Shown here piece after piece: positions 39,926 through 49,338 of a stretch of DNA of 55,774 nt. How positions within the stretch are numbered: position 1 is the first letter of the stretch; every line of letters starts with the position of its first letter. Below the pieces are notes generated by a model, which was given only the letters and a program-made list of their open reading frames with translations, made no database searches and had not been told where the DNA came from. Both the position numbers and the translations under genes were made by a program. Source of the stretch: an uncultured Flavobacteriales bacterium (GTDB lineage Bacteria > Bacteroidota > Bacteroidia > Flavobacteriales > UBA1820); assembly GCA_902478645.1 (NCBI GenBank), contig CABSLV010000011.1:1-55774 (forward strand), written 5' to 3'.

Positions 39926-41551
39926 TCAGTGATGGCTGCAGCCTCCGCAGAGCTGCTCGAAGAAATCGTTGCCCTTGTCATCGCAGATGATAAAGGCCGG
40001 GAAATCTTCCACGCGGATCTTGCGGACAGCCTCCATGCCCAATTCTTCGAAATCGACCACTTCGACCGACTTGATGTTCTCGGCAGCCAGGATAGCAGCC
40101 GGACCACCGATGGAACCAAGGTAGAAGCCGCCGTTGGCCTTGCACGCATCGCGGACGATGGGCGAACGGTTGCCCTTGGCCACCATGATCATCGAGCCGC
40201 CATGCTTCTGGAATACGTCCACATAGGGGTCCATGCGGCCAGCCGTGGTCGGGCCGAAGCTACCGGAAGGCATTCCGGCAGGCGTTTTGGCCGGACCGGC
40301 GTAATAGATGGGGTGGTTCTTGAAGTACTCGGGCATCGGTTTTCCTTCGTCCAGCATGGCTTTGATGCGGGCGTGAGCGATGTCGCGCGCCACGATAAGC
40401 GTACCGGAGAGGCTCAAACGCGTCTTGATGGGATACTTGGTCAGTTCGGCCAGGACTTCCTTCATCGGACGATCCAGGTCGATCTTCACGGCCGGAGCCA
40501 GTTTGGGTTCCTGGGCGGGAAGGTATTTTTCAGGATGTTTTTCGAGCTGTTCGAGGAAGATACCCTCCTCGGTGATCTTGGCCTTGATGTTCCGGTCGGC
40601 CGAGCAGCTTACCCCGATGCCCACCGGGCACGAAGCCGCGTGACGCGGCATGCGAATGACCCGGACGTCGTGTACGTAGTATTTTCCGCCGAACTGCGCG
40701 CCGAGGCCGTATTCCTGACAGATCTTCAAAGCCTTGGCTTCCCATTCGAGGTCGCGGAAAGCCTGACCTCCGTCGTTGCCATGCGTGGGCAGGGCATCGA
40801 GATAACCGGTCGATGCTTCCTTGACAGTCTTGAGGTTGGTTTCGGCCGAGGTGCCTCCGATGACGATAGCCAGGTGATACGGCGGGCAGGCTGCCGTGCC
40901 GAGGGTCTGGATCTTTTCGCGGAGGAATTTTTCGAGGTTGGCTTCCGTGAGCAGAGCCTTGGTCTGCTGGAACAGGAACGTCTTGTTGGCCGAACCGCCG
41001 CCTTTGGTAACGAACAGGAAGTCGTAATGGTTGCCCGGTTTGGAATAGATGTCCACCTGGGCGGGCATGTTGGTGCCGGAGTTCTTTTCCTCGAGCATGG
41101 TGTAGGGCACTACCTGGGAATAGCGCAGGTTGCGCTCCTGATAGGTGTCGTACGCACCGTGGGAGAGCCATTCGGCATCGTCCACCCCGGTATAGACATC
41201 CTCGCCTTTCTTGGCCATGACGATGGCGGTACCGGTGTCCTGGCAGGTGGGAAGTTTTCCTTGTGCAGCTACGACTTGGTTACGCAGCATGGTGTAAGCA
41301 ACGAACTTGTCATTGTCCGAGGCTTCGGGGTCGTCCAGGATGGAGGCCAGTTTTTTCAGATGCGCAGGGCGCAGGTAGAACGATACGTCGGCAAAGGCTT
41401 CACGTGCCAGCAGGCGAAGTCCTTCGGGTTCTACTTTGAGGATTTTTCTTCCGCCGCATTCGACGACCGATACGTAATCTTTGGTCAGCAGGCGATACTC
41501 GGTGGTGTCTTCGCCCAGCGGCTTTGGTGTTTGATACTTGAATTCAGCCAT
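39926..41551 (-). CDS. fumB: Class I fumarate hydratase ([4Fe-4S])
   Basis: A 541-residue iron-sulfur fumarase interconverting fumarate and malate; in Bacteroidetes it works mainly in the reductive branch toward succinate. Cluster cysteines match E. coli FumA: C103 (PTCQDTGT), C222 (AACPP) and C316 (GVSCSADRN). The alpha and beta domains are fused, as in FumA/FumB, and the C-terminal domain has SGSFGPTTAGRMD. The C-terminus ends in a Cys/His-rich QLCGGCSHH, absent from many relatives, which could bind metal. I chose ATG 41551 over a TTG four codons upstream. It has its own promoter, with a leader of about 170 nt, and its own terminator. FumA and FumB cannot be told apart by sequence here. Confidence 0.94.
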   Translation of the reverse strand: MAEFKYQTPKPLGEDTTEYRLLTKDYVSVVECGGRKILKVEPEGLRLLAREAFADVSFYLRPAHLKKLASILDDPEASDNDKFVAYTMLRNQVVAAQGKLPTCQDTGTAIVMAKKGEDVYTGVDDAEWLSHGAYDTYQERNLRYSQVVPYTMLEEKNSGTNMPAQVDIYSKPGNHYDFLFVTKGGGSANKTFLFQQTKALLTEANLEKFLREKIQTLGTAACPPYHLAIVIGGTSAETNLKTVKEASTGYLDALPTHGNDGGQAFRDLEWEAKALKICQEYGLGAQFGGKYYVHDVRVIRMPRHAASCPVGIGVSCSADRNIKAKITEEGIFLEQLEKHPEKYLPAQEPKLAPAVKIDLDRPMKEVLAELTKYPIKTRLSLSGTLIVARDIAHARIKAMLDEGKPMPEYFKNHPIYYAGPAKTPAGMPSGSFGPTTAGRMDPYVDVFQKHGGSMIMVAKGNRSPIVRDACKANGGFYLGSIGGPAAILAAENIKSVEVVDFEELGMEAVRKIRVEDFPAFIICDDKGNDFFEQLCGGCSHH

Positions 41552-41729
41552 TTGCTTGTTCAAATTGTTGTATATTCCTTAATCTTTAAAATCTCTTCGC
41601 ATGCTTTTCCGGTTGGCTGTCCGCTTCGTATCCGTGGGGATTCTATCCAACGGGATGTTCCGCGACCGCCTCTCCAGCCCCTCTATCCTCTCAGTCGTTC
41701 CTCTGTCGCCCCGGGTGCTTTTACACTTG

Positions 41730-41737
41730 CAAAGCTA
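41730..41737 (-). promoter_or_regulatory. Promoter -7 box of fumarase
   Basis: TAGCTTTG on the minus strand, just after the preceding operon's terminator and 178 nt before the ATG. The 170-nt leader shows no named riboswitch. Confidence 0.5.
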
Positions 41738-41743
41738 CTAAAA

Positions 41744-41818
41744 ACTATCCACCCCTCCATCTTCCCGGTGCGATTTTTCGCTTTGCACAAGCTTCCGCAC
41801 CGGGGAGAGGAGGGGTGG
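41744..41818 (-). terminator. Long hairpin ending the murein-peptide operon
   Basis: About 23-bp imperfect arms, 41749-41772 and 41796-41818 (CCACCCCTCC with GGAGGGGTGG, CCCGGTGCG with CGCACCGGG), followed on the minus strand by a short T-run. It lies 17 nt after the transglutaminase-like gene's stop. Confidence 0.75.
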
Positions 41819-41834
41819 ATTCAAAGGGAAAGGA

Positions 41835-43259
41835 TCAATCCAGGTAATCGATGTCCAGACCCCACGACCACTTGTCGTAGAACAAGTTGCCGTCGGAAGT
41901 CTCGACCTCTCCAGCCTGGAAATCGACCGTGTCGCTGGCCGGATATTTCTTGGGCGGATAGAAACCGCACGTATAGTCGCTGTTGGCTACCATCCGGTAG
42001 GAGTCGATACCGCTGTCGAAGAACTGCGCACCGCCTTCGTTGGTCAAGGTCTGGTTGCGGCCGAAGGAAACATCCACCGGCGTCCAGCCGATACCTTCAT
42101 AGTACACCTCGGCCCAGTCGTGCATGTTCCAAGCCCCGGGGTGCATCATCAGACCGCTCTGCCAACGAGCAGGGATACCGGCTGCACGCGCCAAGTTGAT
42201 CAGCAGCAGGGCCACCTGACCGCAGTCGCCTTTTTTGTTGTCCAGCACATACTGGGGAATGTCGTCGATGATCGAATAGTTGAGCGCCGAAGCCCAAGGG
42301 TACTGTTTGACGTAATCGAAGATCTTGCGGAGTTTGAGATACGGATGGGTCTCGTCACCGACGATCTCGGCGGCCAACTGCCGCATCGACTCGCTCTGCA
42401 ACAGATGGGGAGCGCGAACAGCGGTGTACTGTTTGTACACGGCCGAAGTGGTATCATACGGAGCGATCTCAACCCCTTCCAGATCGAAATGCTGTCCCCA
42501 GCACGTGTACTGGTAATCCACGTAAAACTCGGTCGGTTTTCCGGCTTCGGCCACCCGTTCCATGTATGCACTGTAATGTCCGTATTCCAGCGGGGAAACG
42601 GTTACCGAATCGGACGAACCCAAGAGTTGTACATCCGTCTGACGCGGCACATCGGGACGCGGCATCGGAATCCATACCCGCAGCGTGTCGCCAGCCGGAA
42701 CCGCATCGGCCTTGACGGTAATGTGGTGGCGTACTTTCATCTTCTTGGGAGCCGCGATCTGACCACTGGGAGCAGCCAGGATCTCCGGCAGGTTGGCATT
42801 GAGCACCGAATCCTGCGAACGGCCTCCGTCGTCGCCCACCGAAGCGCGTGCGATCGCTTCCTTGTCCACACGGAACACATTGGGAGCGGCATTTCGGAAA
42901 AAGAGCGTATCGCCGTCGATCACTCGGTATTCGAGCGTACCGTCCTTGATCCAGCCATTGACCTTCACCAGGGCACTGTCGCCGTAGTAACGCTCCACGT
43001 AAGTGATCATTTCATCCTTCGTGCGACGGAAATCGCTGCGGAGCTTGTAAAGCGAATCCTTCTTCTGGATGTATCCCAGCGCTTTCTCGAAGTCATCGCC
43101 TGCACCGGCGATGAGCGAATCGAGCAATTTTTCCGCCTTGGTGTATTCGCCGGCGGCCAGGTTGTCGCTCAGTTGTTCGTCCGGAGTTTTCGAGCCGCAA
43201 GCCGCTACCAGCAAAAGTGCTGCCGAAGCGGCTGCCGTAGTAAGAAAGTGTTTCTTCAT
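41835..43259 (-). CDS. Transglutaminase-like domain lipoprotein
   Basis: A 474-residue lipoprotein (lipobox VAAC, C21). After a helical part (25-90) and a beta region (about 170-290) comes a transglutaminase-like cysteine-protease domain with a complete catalytic triad: C346 in KKGDCGQVALLL, H380 in NMHDWAEVYY and D396 in WTPVDVSFG. Bacterial members are usually peptidases or amidases rather than crosslinkers. It lies 6 nt downstream of the epimerase and closes a three-gene operon with an NlpC/P60 endopeptidase, so a role in cutting murein peptides in the periplasm is likely (inference). Confidence 0.88.
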   Translation of the reverse strand: MKKHFLTTAAASAALLLVAACGSKTPDEQLSDNLAAGEYTKAEKLLDSLIAGAGDDFEKALGYIQKKDSLYKLRSDFRRTKDEMITYVERYYGDSALVKVNGWIKDGTLEYRVIDGDTLFFRNAAPNVFRVDKEAIARASVGDDGGRSQDSVLNANLPEILAAPSGQIAAPKKMKVRHHITVKADAVPAGDTLRVWIPMPRPDVPRQTDVQLLGSSDSVTVSPLEYGHYSAYMERVAEAGKPTEFYVDYQYTCWGQHFDLEGVEIAPYDTTSAVYKQYTAVRAPHLLQSESMRQLAAEIVGDETHPYLKLRKIFDYVKQYPWASALNYSIIDDIPQYVLDNKKGDCGQVALLLINLARAAGIPARWQSGLMMHPGAWNMHDWAEVYYEGIGWTPVDVSFGRNQTLTNEGGAQFFDSGIDSYRMVANSDYTCGFYPPKKYPASDTVDFQAGEVETSDGNLFYDKWSWGLDIDYLD

Positions 43260-43265
43260 TGTATT

Positions 43266-44435
43266 TTACGCTTTTTTGGGCACGGCTCCCACACCGGGGA
43301 GGTCGGCCAAGGTTATTTTTCCGTTTACGATTTTCATACCGGTAAAGTTATCGTTGTTTATCAGCAGGTTGCCATCCAAGTCGGCCCAATCGATGGCCGG
43401 GGAAAGCTGGGCAGCCGCCGAAATGCCGCACGATGTCTCGCCGCTCATGCAGCCCAACATGATCTTCATGTCCAGTGCACGGGCCAGTTCGACCATCTTG
43501 TGGGCTTCGCGCATACCGGTACACTTCATCAGTTTGATGTTGATGGCCGAGAAGACACCGTGGAGTTTCTTGACATCGACCAGACGCTGGCACGACTCGT
43601 CGGCCACGGTAGGCAGGGGACTGCGTTCGGTGATCCAGGCCATGTCGTCGAAATTGTAACGGCCGATGGGCTGCTCGACGAAGATAAAGCCGTTTTCCTT
43701 GCACCAGTAGATCATGTCCAGAGCATAACTCTTGTCTTTCCATCCTTGGTTGGCATCTACACACAACGGTTTGGTAGGCTCCACTTCGCGGATGGTCTTG
43801 ACCAGTTCCTTGTCTTCCTCGCCGCCGAGTTTGACCTTGATGATGCTGTACGGAGCCGCTTCACGGGTTTTCTGGCGGACCACCTCCGGCGTGTCGATGC
43901 CGATGGTGTAGGACGTAGCCGGTGCTTTGGCAGCTGTATAGCCCCAGATGTCGCACCATTTTGCCCCCAGGAGTTTACCCACCAAGTCGTGCAGGGCGAT
44001 GTCGATGGATGCCTTGGCTGCCGCATTGTACGCGGTGATGTTATCGACATAGGTAAGGATGTCGTCCAACTCGAAAGGATTGGAGAACTGGGAGAGGTCC
44101 ACCCGTTTGAGGAATTCGACCACCGAGGCCTGCGATTCGCCCAGGTAAGGGGGCGTTACAGCCTCGCCATAGCCCACCACTCCGTCGTATTCTATCTGCA
44201 CCTGCACCAGTTCGGTGAAAGCCCGGGAAGACCCCGATACGGCAAACTGGTGGAGAAATTTGGTTTCGTAGGGTTTGAATGTCAGTTTCATCTTTTTGCT
44301 ACCGCCTTTTTGGATCGCCGGGGCTTTCGAGCCGCCCACCACCGAAGCCAGTACGGGGTTGGCTGCTCCGGCCAGTATTCCGGCGCCGGTTACTATCGCT
44401 GCTTTTTTGAGAAAATCTCGTCTATTCTTATCCAT
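43266..44435 (-). CDS. L-Ala-D/L-Glu (dipeptide) epimerase, Tat-exported
   Basis: A 389-residue enolase-superfamily enzyme of the muconate-lactonizing subgroup. It converts L-Ala-D-Glu, from murein, to L-Ala-L-Glu. The barrel shows the catalytic KVKLG (first Lys), metal ligands D in CVDANQGW, E in FVEQPI, D in VADESCQ, and the second Lys in INIKLMK. The N-terminus MDKNRRDFLKKAAIVTGAGI is a twin-arginine signal, placing it in the periplasm, unlike the cytoplasmic enzyme of E. coli. It lies between an NlpC/P60 endopeptidase and a transglutaminase-like protein, which agrees with extracytoplasmic murein-peptide recycling. Confidence 0.92.
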   Translation of the reverse strand: MDKNRRDFLKKAAIVTGAGILAGAANPVLASVVGGSKAPAIQKGGSKKMKLTFKPYETKFLHQFAVSGSSRAFTELVQVQIEYDGVVGYGEAVTPPYLGESQASVVEFLKRVDLSQFSNPFELDDILTYVDNITAYNAAAKASIDIALHDLVGKLLGAKWCDIWGYTAAKAPATSYTIGIDTPEVVRQKTREAAPYSIIKVKLGGEEDKELVKTIREVEPTKPLCVDANQGWKDKSYALDMIYWCKENGFIFVEQPIGRYNFDDMAWITERSPLPTVADESCQRLVDVKKLHGVFSAINIKLMKCTGMREAHKMVELARALDMKIMLGCMSGETSCGISAAAQLSPAIDWADLDGNLLINNDNFTGMKIVNGKITLADLPGVGAVPKKA

Positions 44436-44471
44436 CGTATTTTCCTTTTTTTTGTTGTTCGTAAAAATTCG

Positions 44472-45647
44472 TTACTGCTGTGCAAAATACGGGTTGTTTT
44501 CATAAGAAGTGATACCCAAACCCTTGTCCTCGTTGCCAATGATACGCGAGGCATGTACCAGAATATCCACATAGGACTGGGAATACTCAGGATGTTCGGG
44601 GTTGAAGCTATTCACGTGCACATCGCCCGCCTCGTGGATAAAACGACCGTCGCCCACGTAGATACCCACGTGCCATACCCGCTTGGGAGTCCCGTCGGCA
44701 TTGCGGTTGCCGAAGAACACCAGATCGCCCGGCTGGAGCTTGTCATAGCCTTGGGAAATATCGACGCTCTCTCCCGTAAGGTACTGCTGCGAGGCATCCC
44801 GAGCCAAAACGACCCCGTTGATCATATAGACCGTTTTGGCAAACCCACTGCAATCCAGCATATCGGCCGAAGTACCGGCCCACAGATATGGTGTACCCAT
44901 GAAGCGGTAGGCATTCTTCAAGACGTTTTCAGCCGTAGGGCGCGTCTCCTTGCGCCACTGGTCGAAATCGGTCACGTCGCTTTTGAGCACATATCCTTTC
45001 CGGCCATCCGGAAGTTCCACATGGGCATATTTACCCTTGCTTCCCTTGTCGAGCAGCAAAGCCCCGACAACGGCAGAGGCTACCCGAGGCGAAGATGCAT
45101 CCGGTTTTTCATAGATCCAACCTTTATCTGAAAGGAAGATGAGTTTTTTATGCGAAAGGTACTCGTTGAACTGCTGGCGGGTCATCGGCTCAACAGAACT
45201 GGAGGACACCCACGAAACATAATCCTCGGGGGTCTGCACCAGATACCAGCCGGCCTTTTTCAGAATGCGCACCGGCGTACCCATGAGCAACTGCGTAGCT
45301 TGTTCCGAAGCGTACGAAGGCCCGTAACGCAAGGTCCCCACCGGGATACGGATCACCCCATAAGTCTTTCCATTCAAAGCCTTCTCATCGGGCAGCAAGG
45401 TGATCGCATCGATGGTCTCGACGCCCTGATCTTCCAACATCCTGAGCAGTTCCTCCTTGGCCTGGGGGACGGAAGTCTCTCCGGTGAGCACCGTCGGGCC
45501 GTTGGTCGGGACAGCCTTTACATCGAACACACTCGTACGGTCGTCGAGCGACAGTTTTTCCTTGACCGCTTCTATCGCCTTGTCCGCATCCTGAGCGAAA
45601 GCACCGGCGCAAACAAAGCACGAAACGAGTAGCAATAGTCTTTTCAT
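44472..45647 (-). CDS. NlpC/P60 murein endopeptidase with SH3 domains
   Basis: A 391-residue exported cysteine peptidase resembling dipeptidyl-peptidase VI, which releases L-Ala-D-Glu from murein peptides by cutting the gamma-D-Glu-diamino acid bond. A signal peptide (1-19, GAFAQ) is followed by a helical segment, two bacterial SH3 domains (about 95-155 and 165-228) and the NlpC/P60 domain, with C266 in MLDCSGF, H326 in WHVGIYVG and H338 in RFIHEAG. It heads the operon; the epimerase follows after 36 nt and acts on its product. Confidence 0.92.
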   Translation of the reverse strand: MKRLLLLVSCFVCAGAFAQDADKAIEAVKEKLSLDDRTSVFDVKAVPTNGPTVLTGETSVPQAKEELLRMLEDQGVETIDAITLLPDEKALNGKTYGVIRIPVGTLRYGPSYASEQATQLLMGTPVRILKKAGWYLVQTPEDYVSWVSSSSVEPMTRQQFNEYLSHKKLIFLSDKGWIYEKPDASSPRVASAVVGALLLDKGSKGKYAHVELPDGRKGYVLKSDVTDFDQWRKETRPTAENVLKNAYRFMGTPYLWAGTSADMLDCSGFAKTVYMINGVVLARDASQQYLTGESVDISQGYDKLQPGDLVFFGNRNADGTPKRVWHVGIYVGDGRFIHEAGDVHVNSFNPEHPEYSQSYVDILVHASRIIGNEDKGLGITSYENNPYFAQQ

Positions 45648-45720
45648 CGCGTCATTCTATCGTTTTTTAGTTGACAAATAAGGTGAGAAAACAGTCGTTG
45701 CCGAAAAATCCGGCATTCAG

Positions 45721-45728
45721 CAAATATA
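45721..45728 (-). promoter_or_regulatory. Promoter -7 box of the murein-peptide operon
   Basis: TATATTTG on the minus strand, 73 nt before the ATG at 45647, back to back with the M23 gene's promoter. Confidence 0.6.
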
Positions 45729-45776
45729 AGCACACATTTTGAACTTACCAACAATATCCGCCCACATTTTAATACT

Positions 45777-45784
45777 TATCTTTG
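45777..45784 (+). promoter_or_regulatory. Promoter -7 box of the M23 peptidase gene
   Basis: TATCTTTG, 34 nt before the ATG at 45819. Confidence 0.68.
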
Positions 45785-45818
45785 CTTTTCATTAGAAATA
45801 CTTCAGAACCTCATCCCG

Positions 45819-47537
45819 ATGAACCGTACGTTGTTTCTCTCTATCTTCTCTCTCGGCGGGCTTTTCTGCTCCGCCCAACAACCCCCGGAAGCACCCCACC
45901 ACGACTTTTCCGCCCCCATGGCACACAAACGGGTTCTGGCCGGCTCCTTCGGCGAACTGCGCGACGGACATTTCCACTCGGGAGACGACTTCAAGACCCA
46001 GTTCGTCGTCGGGAAGGAGATCCTCGCCCCCGCCGACGGCTCGGTGGTACGGGTGAGCGTGAGCCACGGAGGGTACGGCAAGGCGCTTTACCTGCGGCAT
46101 CCCAACGGTTACACCACCGTGTACGGCCACCTGAACGGTTTTGCCCCGAAGATCGACTCGGTCGTTCACACCCGGCAATACGCCGAACGCAGCTACGCCG
46201 TGAACATCGAAATCCCCGAAGGGGAAATCCCGGTCAAAAAGGGCGAACTCGTCGCCTGGTCGGGCAATACCGGCGGGTCGATGGGGCCGCACCTACACTT
46301 CGAAGTGCGCCGCACGCGGGACAACCTGGCGATGAACCCGCTGCTCTTCGGCTTTTCGGTCGACGACCACCGGGCCCCGACCTTAAACGGGCTCTATCTC
46401 ATGAACCTCGAAGGGTCGGACTCGCTGGAAACCCTCTCCGAACCACGCCGCATCGTCTTTGAAAAAGGGCGTGAACACGCCCGGGTGAAAGCCTCAGGCC
46501 GCGTAGCCTTCCTGGTGGACGCCTACGACACGATGGACGACGCCCCCAACCACAACGGCGTGTACGGCATCGACCTCTACGTGGACGGACAGAAGGCCTA
46601 CGGCATGCGGATGGACGGGTTTTACTTCGAGCACACCGGGCTCATCGACCGGCACATCGCCTACGACTACTACATCCGCAAAGGCGTCCGACTGGTCAAG
46701 TGCTACGTCGAACCCTTCAACCGTCTGACCCTCTACGACACCCTTTGCACCGCTTCGCCCATTCTGGAGATGACCCCCGGCAGCCAGCACGAAGTGCGCA
46801 TCGAGATCCGGGACCTGGCCGGGAACGTTACCCGCCGCTCGGTAACGGTCATGGGCAGCACCTCCCCGCAGGAATACCAACTGCGCCATACGGCCACCCC
46901 GACGGACCATTCCATACTGGTGTATTTCGACGCGCAGCGGTACAACCGGATCCAGTACGGACGGTTCCGCGCCGACTTCCCCGCCGGAACTTTTTACAAG
47001 AGCCTGTATTTCGACTTCGAACCCATCGACTCGATGACCTTCCGCCTGCACAACCGCTCGGTACCCCTGCAAAAACCCTTCACCGTACAGTTCGACATCC
47101 GCCACCTTCCGCTCCAGTGGCAGCAAAAAGCGGTCGTAGCCCGGCCCTACCCCCGTCGGGACGGCTCGGTATCCTACGGGTTCCTGGGCGGAAAAGTCTC
47201 CGAAGGGAGGCTCACCCTGCGCACTTCTACCCCGGGCACCTTCACCGTGGCGCTCGACACCATTCCCCCGAGCATCGAGAAAGGCTCCTGGCGTTCGGGA
47301 GAAAAACTGCCCGGACGTTACCTGCGGATGTACATCCGCGACGGACAGACCGGGATCGCTTCCTTCGACGCATACATAGACGGCCGATGGGTGCTGATGG
47401 AATACGAATACAAACGGCGCGAGCTGACCTTGGACACCCAACGGGAAAACATCCCTCCGGGACGCCACACGCTGCGGCTGGAGGTTACCGACGGCGTGGG
47501 CAACCGCTCGGTATTCGAAGACGTTTTCGTGCGGTAA
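45819..47537 (+). CDS. Exported M23 (LytM-type) metallopeptidase
   Basis: A 572-residue exported protein. After the signal peptide (1-19, LFCSAQ) an M23/peptidase domain begins almost at once (about 30-175), with zinc ligands H53 and D57 in HFHSGDD and H160 in PHLHFEVR, and H158 as the catalytic base. The remaining 390 residues are beta-rich, without recognisable enzyme motifs, with the phrase RLEVTDGVGN near the end that suggests Ig-like modules. It should cut peptide crosslinks in murein, or act as an EnvC-like activator, though the intact site argues for activity. It is divergent from the murein-peptide operon, so the two units together form a cell-wall locus. Confidence 0.9.
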   Translation: MNRTLFLSIFSLGGLFCSAQQPPEAPHHDFSAPMAHKRVLAGSFGELRDGHFHSGDDFKTQFVVGKEILAPADGSVVRVSVSHGGYGKALYLRHPNGYTTVYGHLNGFAPKIDSVVHTRQYAERSYAVNIEIPEGEIPVKKGELVAWSGNTGGSMGPHLHFEVRRTRDNLAMNPLLFGFSVDDHRAPTLNGLYLMNLEGSDSLETLSEPRRIVFEKGREHARVKASGRVAFLVDAYDTMDDAPNHNGVYGIDLYVDGQKAYGMRMDGFYFEHTGLIDRHIAYDYYIRKGVRLVKCYVEPFNRLTLYDTLCTASPILEMTPGSQHEVRIEIRDLAGNVTRRSVTVMGSTSPQEYQLRHTATPTDHSILVYFDAQRYNRIQYGRFRADFPAGTFYKSLYFDFEPIDSMTFRLHNRSVPLQKPFTVQFDIRHLPLQWQQKAVVARPYPRRDGSVSYGFLGGKVSEGRLTLRTSTPGTFTVALDTIPPSIEKGSWRSGEKLPGRYLRMYIRDGQTGIASFDAYIDGRWVLMEYEYKRRELTLDTQRENIPPGRHTLRLEVTDGVGNRSVFEDVFVR

Positions 47538-47600
47538 GCCTCCCGGAGGCTCCGGGGGATTTCCCCTTCCCTCCCTGCCCGGAAATACCGGACAAAAGAG

Positions 47601-47608
47601 TATCTTTG
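47601..47608 (+). promoter_or_regulatory. Promoter -7 box of ettA
   Basis: TATCTTTG, 34 nt before the ATG at 47643. A small AGCCTCC/GGAGGCT hairpin at 47537-47551 overlaps the M23 stop codon upstream. Confidence 0.68.
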
Positions 47609-47642
47609 CCCCTGTAACCAACCGACAAAACCTTTACTGGCC

Positions 47643-49334
47643 ATGGCAGACGACAACAAAGTCATTTTTTCCATGACGGGAGTGACCAAGACCTACTCCC
47701 GCACAGGCAAAACCGTCCTGAAAGACATATACCTCAGCTTTTTCTACGGTGCCAAGATCGGCATCCTGGGACTCAACGGCGCCGGAAAGTCCACCCTGCT
47801 GCGCATCATCGCCGGCATCGAAAAGGAATACCAGGGCGAAGTGGTCTTCGCTCCGGGCTACACCGTAGGCTACCTGCCGCAGGACCCGCAGCTCGACCCG
47901 GACAAGACGGTGCTCGACATTGTCAAGGAAGGCGTGGCCGACACCGTGGCCATTCTGGACGAATACAACCGGATCAACGAGCAGTTCGGCCTGGAGGAAG
48001 TGTACTCCGACCCCGACAAGATGGACGCCCTGATGCGCCGCCAGGGGGAACTCCAGGACGAGATCGATGCCAAGAACGCCTGGGAACTCGACACCCGGCT
48101 CAACATCGCGATGGACGCCCTGCGCACTCCTCCCGGCGACGCACCCGTAGCGACCCTTTCGGGCGGTGAACGCCGCCGCGTTGCCCTGTGCCGCCTGCTG
48201 CTTCAGGAGCCGGACGTGCTACTGCTGGACGAGCCGACCAACCACCTGGATGCCGAGAGCATCCTCTGGCTCGAGGAACACCTGCGGCAGTACAAGGGCA
48301 CGGTCATCGCCGTTACCCACGACCGCTACTTCCTGGACAACGTAGCCGGATGGATCCTGGAACTGGACCGGGGCGAGGGCATTCCCTGGAAGGGCAACTA
48401 CTCCTCGTGGCTGGAGCAAAAGACCCAGCGCCTGGCCAAGGAAGAAAAACAGGCTTCCAAGCGCGCCAAGACCCTCCAGCGCGAATTGGATTGGGTACGG
48501 CAAAACCCCAAAGGCCGTCAGGCGAAATCCAAAGCCCGTCTCTCCTCCTACGAACGCCTGTTGAACGAAGACCAGAAGGAAAAGGAAGAAAAACTCGAGA
48601 TCTACATCCCGAACGGTCCGCGTCTGGGGACCAACGTCATCGAAGCCCTGCACGTATCGAAGGCTTTCGGCGACAAACTGCTGTACGACGACCTGAATTT
48701 CCGCCTGCCGCAGAACGGCATCGTGGGCATCATCGGGCCGAACGGAGCGGGAAAAACGACCATCTTCCGCATGATTATGGGCGAGGAACAACCCGACAGC
48801 GGCACCTTCGAAGTGGGGGAAACGGTCAAGATAGGCTACGTCGACCAGACCCACGCCGGACTCGACCCGAAAAAGAGCATCTGGGAAAACTTCTCCGGCG
48901 GCCAGGAACTGATCCTGATGGGCGGGCGGCAAGTCAATTCGCGGGCGTACCTCTCGCGTTTCAACTTCTCCGGTACCGAACAGAACAAACTGGTGGGAGA
49001 GATGTCCGGCGGGGAGCGCAACCGCCTGCACCTGGCCATCACCCTAAAGGAAGAAGGCAACGTACTGCTGCTGGACGAGCCCACCAACGACCTGGACGTC
49101 AACACCCTCCGCGCCCTCGAAGAAGGTTTGGACAACTTCGCCGGATGTGCCGTGATCATCTCGCACGACCGCTGGTTCCTCGACCGGGTGTGCACGCACA
49201 TCCTGGCTTTCGAAGGCGACTCGCAAGTGTACTTCTTCGAAGGCTCCTTCTCGGAATACGAGGAGAACAAGAAAAAACGCCTGGGCGATACCACCCCTAC
49301 CCGCATCCGCTACAAAAAACTGATCCGCGAGTAA
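47643..49334 (+). CDS. ettA: ABC-F translational throttle EttA
   Basis: A 563-residue ABC-F ATPase with no membrane part that binds the ribosomal E site and couples translation to the energy state. Two ABC domains: Walker A GLNGAGKST (about 39-47) and GPNGAGKTT (near 361), signatures LSGGERRRVALCR and MSGGERNRLHLA, Walker B LLLDEPTNHLD and LLLDEPTNDLD. EttA is marked by the arm insertion in domain 1 (about 93-150), the linker rich in Lys/Arg (KEEKQASKRAKTLQRELDW, RQNPKGRQAKSKARLSSYE) and the total length near 555. It precedes an aspartyl protease gene by 4 nt. Confidence 0.95.
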   Translation: MADDNKVIFSMTGVTKTYSRTGKTVLKDIYLSFFYGAKIGILGLNGAGKSTLLRIIAGIEKEYQGEVVFAPGYTVGYLPQDPQLDPDKTVLDIVKEGVADTVAILDEYNRINEQFGLEEVYSDPDKMDALMRRQGELQDEIDAKNAWELDTRLNIAMDALRTPPGDAPVATLSGGERRRVALCRLLLQEPDVLLLDEPTNHLDAESILWLEEHLRQYKGTVIAVTHDRYFLDNVAGWILELDRGEGIPWKGNYSSWLEQKTQRLAKEEKQASKRAKTLQRELDWVRQNPKGRQAKSKARLSSYERLLNEDQKEKEEKLEIYIPNGPRLGTNVIEALHVSKAFGDKLLYDDLNFRLPQNGIVGIIGPNGAGKTTIFRMIMGEEQPDSGTFEVGETVKIGYVDQTHAGLDPKKSIWENFSGGQELILMGGRQVNSRAYLSRFNFSGTEQNKLVGEMSGGERNRLHLAITLKEEGNVLLLDEPTNDLDVNTLRALEEGLDNFAGCAVIISHDRWFLDRVCTHILAFEGDSQVYFFEGSFSEYEENKKKRLGDTTPTRIRYKKLIRE

Positions 49335-49338
49335 TCCC

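Noticed and set aside
42120..45131. Plus-strand open frame of 1003 codons opposite the murein-peptide operon
   Set aside because: Antisense to three genes with intact catalytic motifs; no domain in its own product.
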